NCBI GenBank assembly: GCA_036873135.1
Contig: JAPTYO010000005.1
Location: 17,876,666 to 17,940,665, forward strand
Reading direction: 5' to 3'
Source: Clarkia xantiana subsp. parviflora
Taxonomy: Eukaryota; Streptophyta; Magnoliopsida; Myrtales; Onagraceae
DNA: 64,000 nt
Shown: positions 11,560-23,084 of the stretch, piece after piece
How the letters are laid out: each line of letters begins with the position of its first letter
Position numbering within the stretch: the first letter of the stretch is position 1
Position numbers and translations under genes: made by a program
Notes under the pieces: model-generated
Database searches by the model: none
What the model was told of the DNA's origin: nothing
Seen by the model: only the letters and a program-made list of their open reading frames with translations

Positions 11560-12295
11560 TGATGGATATACGCCCAATTTGAACCCGTTGACTTCCGAAT
11601 CGTTTTATTTTTATCACCCCGTTAATGATTGTAAATCGAAACTTTGACCCAAACACCCCGCCGAAACACCAATGGTCCGGACGAGGCAAAAATACTCGTC
11701 CGGGCCACGCGTCAAACTCACCTAGGTGAGATCGGGTGGCCACACCCGATCTCCCCTAGGGAGGGGTTGGGTGGCCACACCCAACCCCTACCCTTAGGGG
11801 TCGGATTTTCTCTCCGCCCCCAAGGGCCCTGGCACCGTTTCCCGACTCCCACACTTAGGTTATTTTCGCAAACCTCTCATGCTTTAAGGTTTTAATTATG
11901 TGATCAAGGACTAATTAATTGTGTTTGAAGGTTAACGATGTCATTAAGTCACCTTAATGACACCGTTGCCTATAAATACAACCCTTCCACCATTCATTTG
12001 ATCATCTAGGCTACTTATGCAATTTTAGCTCTAGCTTCTCTCTAGACTTTAGACTTTATCTCTCTAAAAAGGGACGTACTGACTTAGGCATCAGAGAGGG
12101 TTCATCAAGCACCACCCCCCCCCCCTCCGTGCTTGATACTGCCCTTTGTGCAGGACCCCGAGAAGAAGGAGACAAAGAGAACAGAAGGACACGGAGTAGA
12201 GTGTCTGAACCCGAGAAGCACATAACCCGACATCATATTAGTGGGAGATAAGCTCTAAGTTAGCGACCCGTTGACTCAGACCTTATAACCTAACA
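11560..12295 (+). repeat. 5' LTR of element D (736 bp)
   Basis: TGATGGATATACGCCC ... ATAACCTAACA. TATA box TATAAATA at 11971. Upstream is a 24-bp inverted repeat TGTCATTAAG-TCAC-CTTAATGACA (11939-11962). The R/U5 stem-loop has arms ATCAAGCAC (12104-12112) and GTGCTTGAT (12129-12137) with a C-rich loop. Confidence 0.92.
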
Positions 12296-12296
12296 C

Positions 12297-12314
12297 TTGG
12301 CGCCGTCTGCGGTT
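12297..12314 (+). promoter_or_regulatory. Primer binding site of element D
   Basis: TTGGCGCCGTCTGCGGTT directly follows the LTR. Same core as the other Retand-type elements. Confidence 0.7.
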
Positions 12315-12346
12315 TTCGAACAAGAAGCCTGGCAATAACTAGAGCT

Positions 12347-13526
12347 ATGGCGAATAACCTACCATCCAGAGAGAATCGCCCACCTGGGGGCAACAGGCAA
12401 GAGAGACAACCTATGCCTCCAGCAAAGCCTAACCCAGAGAAAAGGCCTGCACATCCGGAACCTTAGGTAGCCCCAGAAGCACCCCAACCTGACAATCAGG
12501 GAGGACCCTCACGCCCAGCTAGAGCTGAGTCTTCCCCTGCCATGACCCCCATGGCTCAGAGACCACAGGGGCAAGGGGGCAACAGAGAGGGTCATCCTAG
12601 GGATACCAATACACAATACCTCCACAGGGGTACCATTATAGAACACACCCTAAAAAGCATCCATATGGAATACCAACACAAGGCATGCCAGGAAACAACA
12701 ACCAGGCTCATACCACCAATACAAGGTGTATGTATTAGCAAGGAGCCCAAGGAGTGACTCCAGATTTGATGAAGGAATTAGAAGAGTTGTAAACCTATAG
12801 AAAGGCATTAAGGAAGGGGTAAGAGAGGCAATATACGCAAGTGAAGCGACATCCGCTGGAAGAGAAGTGCCCACAGGAAGAACAACACACAAGCCCTCCA
12901 AAGGGGGCATCGTAAAAATCAAAGATTGAGGGAGCAACTGCCACCCCCAATGGGAAGGCAACAATTTGTGCCTCCAAGGCAATAACAAACACAGCAAAGA
13001 GCTGGGACATACACCCCACTAAGGGAGGACATGCAAGTCAGACCACCAAGGATATAAAAGTTCCAACATCCACCTCAGCAAGGTACACATACAGCCCGTA
13101 TCACCACGGACATGACTAAGAGACATTCCAAGGAAAGCTCAAAGGGAGGGACATCGCCCCGACAACACAACAAGGCAACCACCTACTCATGATACAACAC
13201 GACAGGTCCCAACCTCTTGTGTATGACAACCCTTGGTACACATCCCCCTAGGACAGGGGAGAAGTCGAAAAGACAAGGATTTGAACAGAGGACTCATAGA
13301 GTACCACACCATGTTAGTACATAGCTACTACAATGGGAAGTCTCATGGAGAGACGTAGTGGAGTGAGATCACACATAGCATACATGAAGGATACACCTCC
13401 ACCTAGTCCGCCTTGCAAGGATGCGACCTTATATTCCTCAAGTGGAAGGAATACGCACAGACTAATGGAGGAAGACAGTTACATTACCAAGGAAGCAGGG
13501 GGTATCAACACCCCCACACCCATATC
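12347..13526 (+). pseudogene. gag remains of element D
   Basis: ATG at 12347, 50 bases downstream of the PBS, the same spacing as in C. The N-terminus (MANNLPSRENRPPGG) matches C's MTNSLPSRDDCPPGD. A proline/glutamine-rich region follows, with stops at about 12463 and later frameshifts. After about 13100 the similarity fades and no Gag core is recognisable. Interrupted at 13527 by the solo LTR. Confidence 0.7.
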
Positions 13527-13531
13527 CTTCC

Positions 13532-14200
13532 TGATGGGTTTCGCTATAGCCGTTAGACCCTTTAACGACGAGTAAACGGTGAATGGGCCCACTGGGCCCG
13601 GAAAGAGGTCAAGTAGACCAATACGAAGGGTCCCGACAGGATGGGTCCTGATGATGAAGGGTCCCGACAAGGTCGATCCCGATATGCAAGCCGGACGCTC
13701 CCGATGATATGCCTTTAAGTAGGCCCTGATGTTGAATCCCTGAGAATGTTGGCCCTGTCACGATGACGAGGGGCCTCGAGCGGTGACCTAATGAGATAAC
13801 TCTGGAGTCTCCGATATTGGTCGGGACTTGCTATCAGAGGTTGAGAAGAGAAACACGCCCACTACCAGAGTAGTGGGGAACTGGCCCGAGATAAGCGGGA
13901 GTGGCCCGAGATAGGCGGAACGTGGCCGAGATAAGCGGAACGTGGGCTAACTGCCCTGGCAGTTCACCAGGTAACTGGGGTAACTCCTCTCCTATATAAA
14001 GGAGGAAGTTACCTCAGATCAGACACACGATTACATATTCATACTTTTGCTTGCTTTGCCTGCCACGAGATTCTCATTTAAGCATCGGAGAGGGATTCTG
14101 GGTCACCGCCCGGTCTATTCCCTTCTTGCAGGACTACGTGGAGCGAAGGATTTCGGATTTCCATCAAAGACCGTACCGGAGTTCCAACCGTGATCCAACA
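13532..14200 (+). repeat. Solo LTR of the A/B family (669 bp)
   Basis: TGATGGGTTTCGC ... CGTGATCCAACA, with TATA (CCTATATAAAGG) near 13993. Flanked on both sides by CTTCC (13527-13531 and 14201-14205), an exact 5-bp target duplication with no internal sequence. This is the classic product of recombination between the two LTRs of a full element. Confidence 0.93.
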
Positions 14201-14205
14201 CTTCC

Positions 14206-14578
14206 CATATCCTCTTATTTAATTTAACTACATAACAAGTCAACTCCCTAAAAGGGGTAGATTTTGATACTTGATATCAACCTGTTTTCCAAGAAAGACC
14301 ATACCGGATGCCTTCGGGCTCCGTGGTATACATATACACAGGTGGACTACTAGAAGAGTCCATAAAACGCCGTCGCCAACCAAGAGATGCACAAGGAACA
14401 GATTTCTCAATCTCAAAGAGCACCTATAAGGTCAATGTTAAGGGTTGACCCTTCCTTCGGATGTGCTGGAGCGTTGCTCCATTTGGGGAAACTAAAAATT
14501 CGCCCTCTTCCCTTGGTGTTAAGGTTGCCCCCGTAGCAGGCGTACCTCGCCCCTCCATGAGTAAGGGTCGACCTTCAT
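14206..14578. other. Non-coding junction segment; inverted partner at about 34585-34800
   Basis: From about 14440 the sequence (TTAAGGGTTGACCC ... CATGAGTAAGGGTCGA) matches the reverse complement of about 34585-34800 with an ~80-bp deletion. The first half (14206-14440) shows no recognisable feature. It lies between degraded gag of D and the tandem array of D2, so it probably holds the left junction of the D2/E composite. Confidence 0.5.
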
Positions 14579-15335
14579 ACTACGACATTCGACGCCCCCA
14601 AGAGCGTATCTTGAGAGTAGTGTTCATACTACGACCTTCGACGCCCCCAGAGCGTATCTTGAGAGTAGTTATTATACTACGACCTTCGACGCACCAAGAG
14701 CGTATCTTGAGAGTGGTTTCCAAAAACTACGAACTTCGACGCCCCCAAGAGCGTATCTTGAGAGTAGTGTTCATACTACAACCTTCGACGCCCCCAAGAG
14801 CGTATCTTGAGAGTAGTTATTACACTACGACTTCGACGCACCAAGAGCGTATCTTGAGAGTGGTTTCCAAAAACTACGAATTCGACGCCCCCAGGAGCGT
14901 ATCTTGAGGTAGATTTGCAACCTACCAGATTCGACGCCCCCAAGAGCGTATCTTGAGGTAGAAAAAACACTACCAGTTCGACGCCCCCAAGAGCGTATCT
15001 TGAGGTAGATTTCAAACTACCAGTTCGACGCCCACCAGGAGCGTATCTTTGGTCTAACCTGAGCCCTCCGGGAGCCTATCCTGTGAAACGTTAAGTGCCG
15101 TCCGAGAGCCTGTCTCGTGAACAGTTTGACACCCGTCAAGAAGGTATCGGTGGACTAACCTGTGCCCTCCGGGAGCCTATCCTGTGAAACGTTAAGTGCC
15201 GTCCGAGAGCCTGTCTCGTGAACAGTTTGACACCCGTCAAGAAGGTATCGGTGGACTAACCTGTGCCGTCCGAGAGCCTGTCTCGTGAACAGATTTCGAC
15301 GCCCACCAAGAGCGTATCTTTGGTCTAACAGTACA
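14579..15335 (+). repeat. Tandem array of D2 (49-bp and ~75-105-bp units)
   Basis: About nine units of ~49 bp around 'TTCGACGCCCCCAAGAGCG' + TATCTTGAGAGTAG (14579-15040), then longer units with GTGCC(C/G)TCC(G)GGGAGCCTATCC and CCGAGAGCCTGTCTCGTGAA (15040-15335). The 49-bp unit contains two short inverted repeats (GTAGT...ACTAC, and AAGA..TCTT around GCGTA). The reverse complement occurs at 23480-24330 and a third array at 31575-32480. Confidence 0.92.
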
Positions 15336-15340
15336 ACATA

Positions 15341-15782
15341 TACCGTGTAAGGGGTATCAGAAGAGATCATCATACCATGTTTAGAAGGATATCATGCTTA
15401 GAAGGATACCATGCTTAGAAGGATACCATGATAAAGAAATTTCTAAGAAAAGTAATGTGAAGAACAAGTAATGTTTTTTCTTTATGAACTGACAGGTATG
15501 ACATGAAGGAAACCACGAAAGAAGGATAAGTAAAGGAAATATACCAAGGGAAGGGTCCATACCCAAAGAGCCATACACAAGGCATAGGGAGGCATCATGA
15601 GAAGAGATATATACAAAAGCATGAGAAGCATTAATATAAAGGCAAATGAACCACGTAGTCAACAACACAATGCGGCAAAGGAAAGTAACAACAAACACCA
15701 TCACAATCTCAAAAGACACTCAACCCATAGAAGGGGAGAAAGAGTGCAGTTATATATACAAGGATAGCATGAGATAAACACA
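15341..15782. other. 3' flank of the D2 aORF
   Basis: No ORF. It is over 90% similar, inverted, to about 23110-23470 in E and more distantly similar to 32480-32720 in D. This is a shared element segment between tandem array and aORF. Confidence 0.6.
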
Positions 15783-18179
15783 TCAGTCAGAACCTTCAGG
15801 GGAGTCACCCTCACCCCCTAAAGCTGAACCTCCAGCGGAAATAAATGAGGAAGAGGAGTCTGAGGTACCAATCTCAACAGGTGTAGCATCCACCTGGGCT
15901 GGGGCAGCCTCGTCTGCGACAGCAGCCTGACCCATCAGAACAGTCGCGTAGCCAGTGGCATATGGCCCAAAATCACCAAGGTCACCAAACGGGAACTGAG
16001 GATCAATCCGGTATATGTGATCAACCAGATACTCACCGAACTGGTTCATCTCCTGAGTGAGACGCGTACCATAATCGGCGGTGAAGGCAGAGGAGGCCTT
16101 GTACTCAGATACCGCGACAGCCCTCTCCTCCGCCCGACACTTAGTCTCCAACTTCTGCAGCTCCTCAGAATGGAGCGACGCGGCAACCTCAGCTTCCCGA
16201 CGCAAACTGCCCACAGTGGCTTCAAGCAAGGACACCTGGCTCTGGAGCTCCTGCAACCTCAAATCAGATATACGCGCCTTCTCGGCAGCAGTGGCGACCT
16301 CCGCCTTGAGAGAGACCTGGCTGTCCTCAAGGGTCTTCCTCTCGTCAGATAACTCGAGCACGAGCGAGGACATGTTCACCATGTCAGATATACCCTAACA
16401 ATACAAACAAAGGATGAATAACCGAAAGATAGCCATTATGAAAGTAATGAAAGGAAAGCAAGGAACAACTCACAGGTGCATAACGAGAGAGTACCCCCTG
16501 AACAAAGCGCCGAGTCTCCCCAGGAGACTTGGGCGAAGCAACACGATCGCCAGGGGGGACGGCGCCACGGAGTACGCGGACGCCAACCTCAGGAGTCCGC
16601 AAAGAGGAGGTGCTATCGAGGTGGAACTCCTTCAGACCAGCGAAGGGAGTCCACTCAGACCCAATAACATCTTCATCAGTGAGCCGTGCGAAATCCTTCC
16701 GACTTAAAGTCGGAGGCCCACCTACACAAGCAAAGCAAGTCAAAGGATAACATAAACATAGAAGGATCAGCAGTAAGGTAAAGATCATACCTGAGGACCG
16801 TGCCCTCGGCTGGGGGGCAGGGGAACCACCACCAGCAGGTCGCTTCCCTCTGTCAGCCAGGGAAGGCACCTCTTCGACCACCATCTCCTTATCACGAGAT
16901 AGGGTCGGAGGACAAGCAGTAGGCGAAGCAGGATCTACAGCCTTCTTTCTCTTAGCAGCCGAGGCCCCGGCCTCAGAATCAGACCTCCGCGGTTTGGACT
17001 TGGAAGGTCCAGAATCTCTGCCAACGGAGACAACCCTCTCAGTCACCAAGGGAGAGCGCCCTAGCAAGGTAAGAAAAACAAGATAAGGAAAACATAGGTT
17101 ATACCATAAAGAAGCAAATGAGAGAAAGCATACCAGAGGCTCCAGCCTTCTTCCCAGGCAGGGGGGATTTCTTCAAAGCAGAACTGGAAGGAGCCTTCCT
17201 CTTGCTCAGATCAACAGGGGCTCCCTGCACGTTATAGGTTTTTCCATGAAACCAACCTACAAAGGAAGAGCAGAAGGTAAATAAAGATGGAAAGACCAAG
17301 TGACATACCGAACCCCCGGAGTCAGGAGTCAGACTGATCCCGGCCTCATAAAGATCCGTCTCAGTCACTAAGGACACGGGACAGTAAGACCGGGTCCTGT
17401 TGCTCTCGTGAATGATCTTCATAGTCTTCAAGTCATCTGAAGAGAACTCTCCAAAAGCAGGCCAACCATCGGACCGATCCTCATTCAGGACCGACCAAGT
17501 GACGTATCGGTCCGTAATGAAGAAGTAATGCTTAGCCCAGTGACTGGCTGAATTGTCAATCTGGGTCACGAAACGGAGGGAGGTATCCCACTCGACCCCA
17601 CTCAACCCGAAATCAGAGAATCGGGGATCTTTGAAGGTCGGATGGCGAGTTACGAAACTCGCAAACCCCACCCTCGTCCGGTACTGGAACCGATAGAAGC
17701 ATCGGAATAGAACGAGAGAGTACTTCCAGGAGTACCAATGGCACAATACCCGGAAGCCCACCCAGACACGGAGGGCGCTGGGGGCAAGGTTCACAGGAGA
17801 AATCCTGAAAAACCTGCTCAACTCTATAAGCTCGTCACAGTAAGGCAGTCTCAGCCCGAATCGGATCTGAGAAGGGTATACGGCGACCGTCCCCATGGGA
17901 GGCTCCGTCACCGTCGCTCGAGTGTTCCCCAAGGAGGGGAGAAAAGGATACAGAGGCTCATCTAGGGGACAGATATTTCCTAGAGTGACATGTTCGTTGT
18001 AATCGGACCTAGTGAGAAGGTTCTCTGACAGGATAGCAAGACCTAAGGCAAAGGTAGCAGGAGACCCCAAAGCACAAATCAAATTTCGACTAACACCCCA
18101 ATAAAGACCACGGTACTAAGCTAGCAATAGAAAAGGAAGTAACGCGACCGAAAAGGAAGAGAAAGAAGAACTCACTCAT
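15783..18179 (-). CDS. Antisense additional ORF (aORF) of D2, multi-exon, PF04195-like
   Basis: The fullest aORF here. Exons on the minus strand: about 18082-17311 (PF04195-like 'putative gypsy type transposon' domain, with FGLRLPYCDELIELSRFF and SALRVWVGFRVLCHWYSW), 17257-17134 (basic linker), 17065-16792, about 16720-16480 (module WTPFAGLKEF ... PEVGVRVLRGAVPPGD) and about 16395-15783 (coiled coil, then PQFPFGDLGDFGPYATGYA, acidic end). Introns begin GTATG and end TAG/AG at matching places. ATG at 18179 is a possible start (MSEFFF resembles MSKFFV in C), but its exon is unclear. The domain is widespread in plant gypsy elements; its function is unknown. No stop is visible in the main exons, so this copy may still be coding. 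Splice positions are read by eye. Confidence 0.6.
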
Positions 18180-18660
18180 CCTTCGGAGAATACGGCGTCT
18201 CTGAAGAGTCTGCGTACGTGGACACCACCAGGAGTATAGTACCTACCACGACACGACAAGTATCAAGATAAGGAAAATTTCCGAAGAACCGGAAATACTC
18301 CGACACCCGACCAACGACAACAATCAAAGATCCAAAGACACCCAGCAAAGATAGTCAGCACGAGCCAAGAACACCACAACAACCAAGTCAAATAATTTTA
18401 TCCAAGCCTAAGGTCGGGTTTTGGAAAAAATTACCATTATACCCTCCAACAAGGATTAATACACCAACGGCGGCACGACATCAAATTCAAGACCGGGATA
18501 ACCCAATCGGACAAGAAACCATATCCGGACGACCGGCAAACATTTTCCCCCAAAATCCACAACTACCAACGGCTATCTACGGCAATCCCACATTTAATTA
18601 AATTTCGGCAATCAAGCATCGGCAATCAAGCATCGGCAATCAAATATCAACGATTCAAAA
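18180..18660. other. Non-coding leader/promoter region of the D2 aORF
   Basis: Lies upstream of the aORF on the minus strand. Contains a short triplicated motif CGGCAATCAAGCAT (about 18605-18645). The part 18170-18260 is similar to 55370-55460 in element C (CTCATCCTTCGGAGAAT, GGACACCACCA). No ORF. Confidence 0.5.
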
Positions 18661-19075
18661 ATCGACGTTTTACGCGGTAATGGAAAGAAAAAGAGCGGAC
18701 CTTCGGAAAACCCGACCCGATATGGTAAACGGGTCCGGATTTCGAATTTGAAGACGCCCGAAAATCAGTCCCTCGCCGGAATTGGAGCCTCGCCGCCGCC
18801 GGAGATGATCCCGTCCGCCCCGCCGTCGCCGGAGAGCTCTGCACGTCACGTCCCCCTTCGTCGTCGATCGCCTCCGATGGACCAGCTGCCGTCCCCGCCG
18901 GCAGCGACCTCGCCGTCGCCTGGCCGTCCCTCCGCGCCGCTGGTGGTTGAGGCTGTCGTCCCAGCCAGCTGCCGCCTCTGTCCGACGCCGGGGTCCCCTT
19001 TTCTTGGCCGGTCGGAATTTCTGGTTCACCACTAAAAATTCTGGCCGGTCCTCCTCCTTGGGGGTGCTCTCCAAC
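18661..19075. other. GC-rich island upstream of the D2 aORF
   Basis: Strikingly GC-rich compared with its flanks (GCCGCCGCCGGAG, CCGCCGTCGCC). Element C has an equivalent at about 55940-56290, and G has a GC-rich repeat at 59975-60095. Long frames exist on both strands, but their low-complexity Pro/Ser/Arg composition is what GC-rich sequence gives by chance. Most likely a transcribed leader or promoter of the antisense aORF. Confidence 0.45.
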
Positions 19076-19716
19076 CTTTCTTGCTCTCCAAGGGTAAGTG
19101 AAGAAGGAAGATGGTGGCTATGGTGACTCTTGGAGGTATTTTTCTAACTCTCCTCTTTTATGTTAAAAGGATGATAGGGTTTTTTAGGGGGTTTTAATCA
19201 CCACCATCCATCTAGCCTTAAGTAAAATCTAAGGGCCAAGGAAAGATCATCATTTTTATCCCTTTCACCTATAGCTAAGTATATTCCCATACTTAGAAAA
19301 ATTATCAAGTTAGTTTTATTTTTGGAGCATTCCATACTTAGGAAAATTTTTGGCCAAAATTAATTTTTCCTCACTTAGATGAAATCCCGGCATGAATTGG
19401 AAGCGTAAGTCACTTAGTTGCATTCGTATCACACCCCGGTGCAAGTGTGTATTTTTTAAGTATACACCTGTAGCAGAGATAAGTTTATTACTCCCACCTC
19501 AGACGGACGCGTGTCTAGGCACACGTCCGTGCTACTCTGACATTTACAATTCCTCTATCTCATTAGACAGGGGGGCAGGGTCAGAGGCACGCATCTAAGG
19601 GTAAGTAAGCATTCAGACAAAGAAGGTAAAACCCCGGTTTCAAATTGCGCGTATCATACCATCCTAAAATAGAGTCAATCAAGGGTTAGGCCATTGGTTG
19701 ACTCGGGGGCATGTGA
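19076..19716 (+). other. 3' spacer and polypurine tract of D2
   Basis: No ORF. The part from 19265 is an inverted match to 20717-21110 (including GGCATGAATTGG, CACGTCCGTGCTACTCTGAC, AATAGAGTCAATCAAGGGTTAGGCC). It ends with the PPT CTCGGGGGCATG directly before the LTR. Confidence 0.7.
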
Positions 19717-19906
19717 TGGATATACGCCCAATTTGAACCCATTGACTTCCGAACCGTTGTATTTTTATCGTCCCATTTATGATTGCAAATCGAAACTTCA
19801 ACCCGGACACTTCACGAGAACATCGACGGCTCGGACGGGGCCGAAGCGCCCGTCCGACAGAGGCGAACTCACCTAGGTGAGGTTGGGTGGCCACACCCGA
19901 CCTCCC
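19717..19906 (+). repeat. Partial 3' LTR of D2 (190 bp), joined to the LTR of E
   Basis: TGATGGATATACGCCC to CACACCCGACCTCCCC, then an abrupt change to GGTGTCGGC of E's LTR in the opposite orientation. The same 190 bp reappears inverted at 20527-20716, so the whole of 19717-20716 has inverted ends. Confidence 0.85.
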
Positions 19907-20716
19907 CGGTGTCGGCTTTGATCTCACTCCTTACGGGGGATGTGTGTGATCCGGTCTTCTCGAGTCGCCTTGCCTTTGCTTATGTCCTTCTTCCTTTCCT
20001 TCTTCCCTTGGTTCCTTCTCTTCTTTTCTCCCTTCGCCCTGCAAAAGGGGCAGTACCAGACACGGAGGGGGGGGGGTGGTGCCTGGTGAACCCTCTCCGA
20101 TGCCTAAGTCAGAACTATATTTCTAGAGAGATAAAGCTAGAGAGATGTCAGAGCTAAAATGTCCAAATGGCCAAGATGATCAAATGAGTTGTGAAGGTGA
20201 GGTATTTATAGGCAACGGTGTCATTAAGGTGGCTTAATGACATCGTTAGCCTTTAAACACAATTAATTAACCTTTAAGCATATAATTAAGACCTTAGGAT
20301 TCGGAGGAGGTAGGCGGAGTGGACCGAGCGTGGGAGTCCGAAGGTGGTGTCGGGGCCCTTGGGGGGGAGGAATCCGACCCCCAAGGGTAGGGGTTGGGTG
20401 GGGACACCCAACCCCTCCTAGGGAGGGTGGGGTTGGCCAACCCCATCCCTCCTAGGAGGGATCGGGTTGGCCGACCCGATCTCTCCTAGGAGAGATCGGG
20501 TTGGCCAACCCGATCTCCCCTAGGGGAGGTCGGGTGTGGCCACCCAACCTCACCTAGGTGAGTTCGCCTCTGTCGGACGGGCGCTTCGGCCCCGTCCGAG
20601 CCGTCGATGTTCTCGTGAAGTGTCCGGGTTGAAGTTTCGATTTGCAATTATAAATGGGACGATAAAAATACAACGGTTCGGAAGTCAACGGGTTCAAATT
20701 GGGCGTATATCCATCA
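19907..20716 (-). repeat. 3' LTR of element E (810 bp, inner end lost)
   Basis: Minus strand starts TGATGGATATACGCCC at 20716. Contains several copies of the pairing motif GATCGGGTTGGCCAACCCGATC (20400-20530; short palindromes), the 24-bp inverted repeat (20219-20242), TATA (rc TATAAATA, near 20203-20210) and the R/U5 stem (arms 20079-20087 and 20055-20063, with a 12-base G run on the plus strand between them). The last ~30 bases (TTAACACTTAAC side) are replaced by D2 sequence. Confidence 0.85.
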
Positions 20717-21240
20717 CATGCCCCCGAGTCAACCAATGGCCTAACCCTTGATTGACTCTATTTCAGGATGGTATGACACGCGCAATTTGAAACCGGGATT
20801 TTACCTTCTTTGTCTGAATGCCTGCTTACCCATGGATGCGTGCCTCTGACTCTGCCCCCTGTCTAATGAGATAGAGGAATTGTAAACGTCAGAGTAGCAC
20901 GGACGTGTGCCTAGGCACGCGTCCGTCTGAGGTGGGAGTAATAACCTTGTCTCTGCTACAGGTGTATACTCAAAAAATACAAACTTGCACATGGGTGTGA
21001 TACGAATGCAACTAAGTAACTTACACTTCCAATTCATGCCGGGATTTCATCTAAGTGAGGAAAAAATTAATTTTGGCCGAAAATTTTCCTAAGTATGGAA
21101 TACTAGGAAATAAACCTCATGGGACGTTAACTATGGTGAGTGTGAGTTTAACCATGGTTGATGGGAACTAGTTTTGAATCTTGTCCCTTGAAATTTTCCT
21201 CTCTAAAATTCAACGGTGTTGATTTGGCAATTTTGGAAAA
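20717..21240 (-). other. PPT and 3' spacer of element E
   Basis: Minus strand TTGACTCGGGGGCATG precedes the LTR. 20717-21110 is the inverted partner of 19265-19716. From about 21110 the similarity ends (a shared AGTATGGAAT followed by unrelated sequence). No ORF. Confidence 0.7.
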
Positions 21241-21256
21241 CCCTAAACCTTTGTGT

Positions 21257-21264
21257 TATAAAAG
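21257..21264 (+). promoter_or_regulatory. TATA box of the E aORF promoter
   Basis: TATAAAAG, followed by a pyrimidine-rich start region (CTCATTCTCGTTGTCCTTTTCTC). It points to the aORF, opposite to the LTR promoter. A matching TATAAAAG precedes the aORF of A at 41444. Confidence 0.55.
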
Positions 21265-21589
21265 GGGAAGTGATTACCTCATTCTCGTTGTCCTTTTCTC
21301 TTCTTTTTGACGGTGGGATTTCTGGTCGGGCTTACTTTCTCGGGGCACGCGTCGCATTGAGGTATGTGTTTTTCTTCTTGTATAAGCATTGTTCTTGTGG
21401 AATTCGATCTTGCTTTTCTTTCAGTTGTTTCCTTACTTGTCTCGTTTTGGTTTACGTGTCTTCATGATAATATAGTCCTGCTTGATTTGTCCTTCCTCTA
21501 TCTTCTTGTTTTCATATTTCCGTTTACTGGCGCGTGGGGTTTTCTACATCGGGATTACGGCTATCTCTGTTTGCCCCCGGTCTCTGTCT

Positions 21590-21880
21590 GTTAGGCTGTG
21601 GGGTTTCTCTATGCTGGGGGTTATGACTATCTCCCCCTGCCCCTCTGCCTTTGTCTGTTGGTCTGAGGGGTCTCTCCATGCTGGGGGTTATGACTATCTC
21701 CCCCTACCCCCCTGCCTCTATCTGTTGGTCTGAGGGGTCTCTCCATGCTGGGGGTTATAACTATCTCCCCCTGCCCCCCTGCCTCTATCTGTTGGTCTGA
21801 GGGGTCTCTCCATGCTGGGGGTTATAACTATCTCCCCCTGCCCCCCTGCCTCTGTCTGTTGGTCTGAGGGGTCTCTTTAT
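21590..21880 (+). repeat. 67-bp minisatellite in the E aORF leader
   Basis: About 4.3 copies of a 67-bp unit containing CATGCTGGGGGTTATGACTA and TGTTGGTCTGAGGGGTCTC. It lies between the aORF TATA box and the first conserved aORF exon, where D2 and A encode the PF04195-like domain. Confidence 0.9.
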
Positions 21881-22013
21881 ATCCTCTTTCTATTTTTGCC
21901 TCTTGATTCTGCGTTTGTTGTTCTAGGAGAGTGGGTTTCTCTTATCTCTACTATCCCTTTTGTTTTTCTTGGATTGAGCTTGAGTTTTTTCGATCGACAG
22001 ATTTCTCCGTTGA

Positions 22014-23084
22014 TTGATGAGGACTAAAAGGCCAGTACGGGTGGGGGTGGTCAGCTCCGGGACCGGACCTTCGATTGCAAAAAGATCAGTTTTTTATGGT
22101 GCAGGGAGGTGTCCTTTAATCGGAGGTAAGGGTGGTGGTGATGTTAGGGTATCATCTTCTTTCTATATTGATGCCCCCCAATCGAGGGTCCGGGAGCCAT
22201 CTTTTCCTTCACCTTTGTTTGGTAAGTCCTTGAATGTCTGAGATTCCTTAGTATATGTTGGTGTTTATTCTATGTCTTGTTGTAGGTAGACTTCGTCTTC
22301 CGCGTTTGAGTCGGAAGGAGTTGTCTCGTCCTCCTGTTGATGGGATTGTTGGATCTGAATGGGCGCCTTATTATGGGCGTGGGGCTCGTTTTGACAATCA
22401 ATCTTCTTTGCAAACTCCTGAGGTTGGAGTTCGTGTACTGCAGTCTGCTGTTCCTCCTATTGATCGTTTGTCCCCTTCTAAAGGGCCGGAGGCTACCTAT
22501 GGGTTTGCCCATGATGTGTTGGCTCGCTATGCCTCTGTAACTTTCCTTATCCGCGCCATCTTCTAAGATATCTTTCTTTTGTGTGTTATCTGTCTTATCC
22601 TTTGCTTTTGTCGTAGGGTATTGCCGACCTTGTTAATTTGTCTACCCTTGTAGTTGATCTTGCTGAGGATAAAAAGATGCATGAGGACACTTGTGTCTCT
22701 CTTAACTCCCAACTTGTCAGTTGTCTGGAGCATAGCCGTATCACTGATTTGCAGTGTCGAGATTTGGAGAGTCGTATTGCTCTTCTTAATGAAGAGGTTG
22801 AGGCGTTGAAACAAAGGTCTTATCGTGATGAGGTACTCCGGGCTGCTGAGTTAGTCTCTCTGGAGGAAATGTTTCATATGGAGGCGAAGGAGTGTGCCAT
22901 TGCTGAGTATAAGGCCTCTTCCGCTTATCAGGCTGCTATGGATGTTCGCTGCTCTGTGGCGAAACGTATTTCCTTGAAGAAGATTCTTGAGCGTATTCAT
23001 ATGATTGCTCCTGACTTTCCTTTCTCTCGACTTGGTGATTTGTCAGACTTTGCTACTAAGTATATTGCGAAGATAAGGGAATAG
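22014..23084 (+). CDS. Antisense aORF of element E, lacking the PF04195-like domain
   Basis: Exons: about 22017-22222 (basic, MRTKRPVRVGVVSSG), about 22286-22530 (LPRLSRKELSRPPVDG ... SEWAPYYG ... PEVGVRVLQSAVPPID) and about 22618-23084 (coiled coil from LAEDKKMHEDTCVS; C-terminal PDFPFSRLGDLSDFATKYI; stop 23082-23084). Introns start GTAAG or GTA and end GTAG. It matches the D2 aORF at perhaps 50-60% in protein, while the DNA on both sides of it is over 90% similar to D2. No internal stops in these exons. Function unknown; possibly an accessory protein with a coiled coil for multimerisation (inference). Confidence 0.55.

Noticed and set aside
14579..15335. CRISPR-like pattern of regular repeats with variable parts
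   Set aside because: Contiguous tandem repeats without unique spacers, inside a plant retrotransposon, with no cas genes.
18670..19074. Arginine-rich 134-codon frame on the minus strand
   Set aside because: Low-complexity product of a GC-rich block; no domain, and the corresponding region in C is not conserved as protein.
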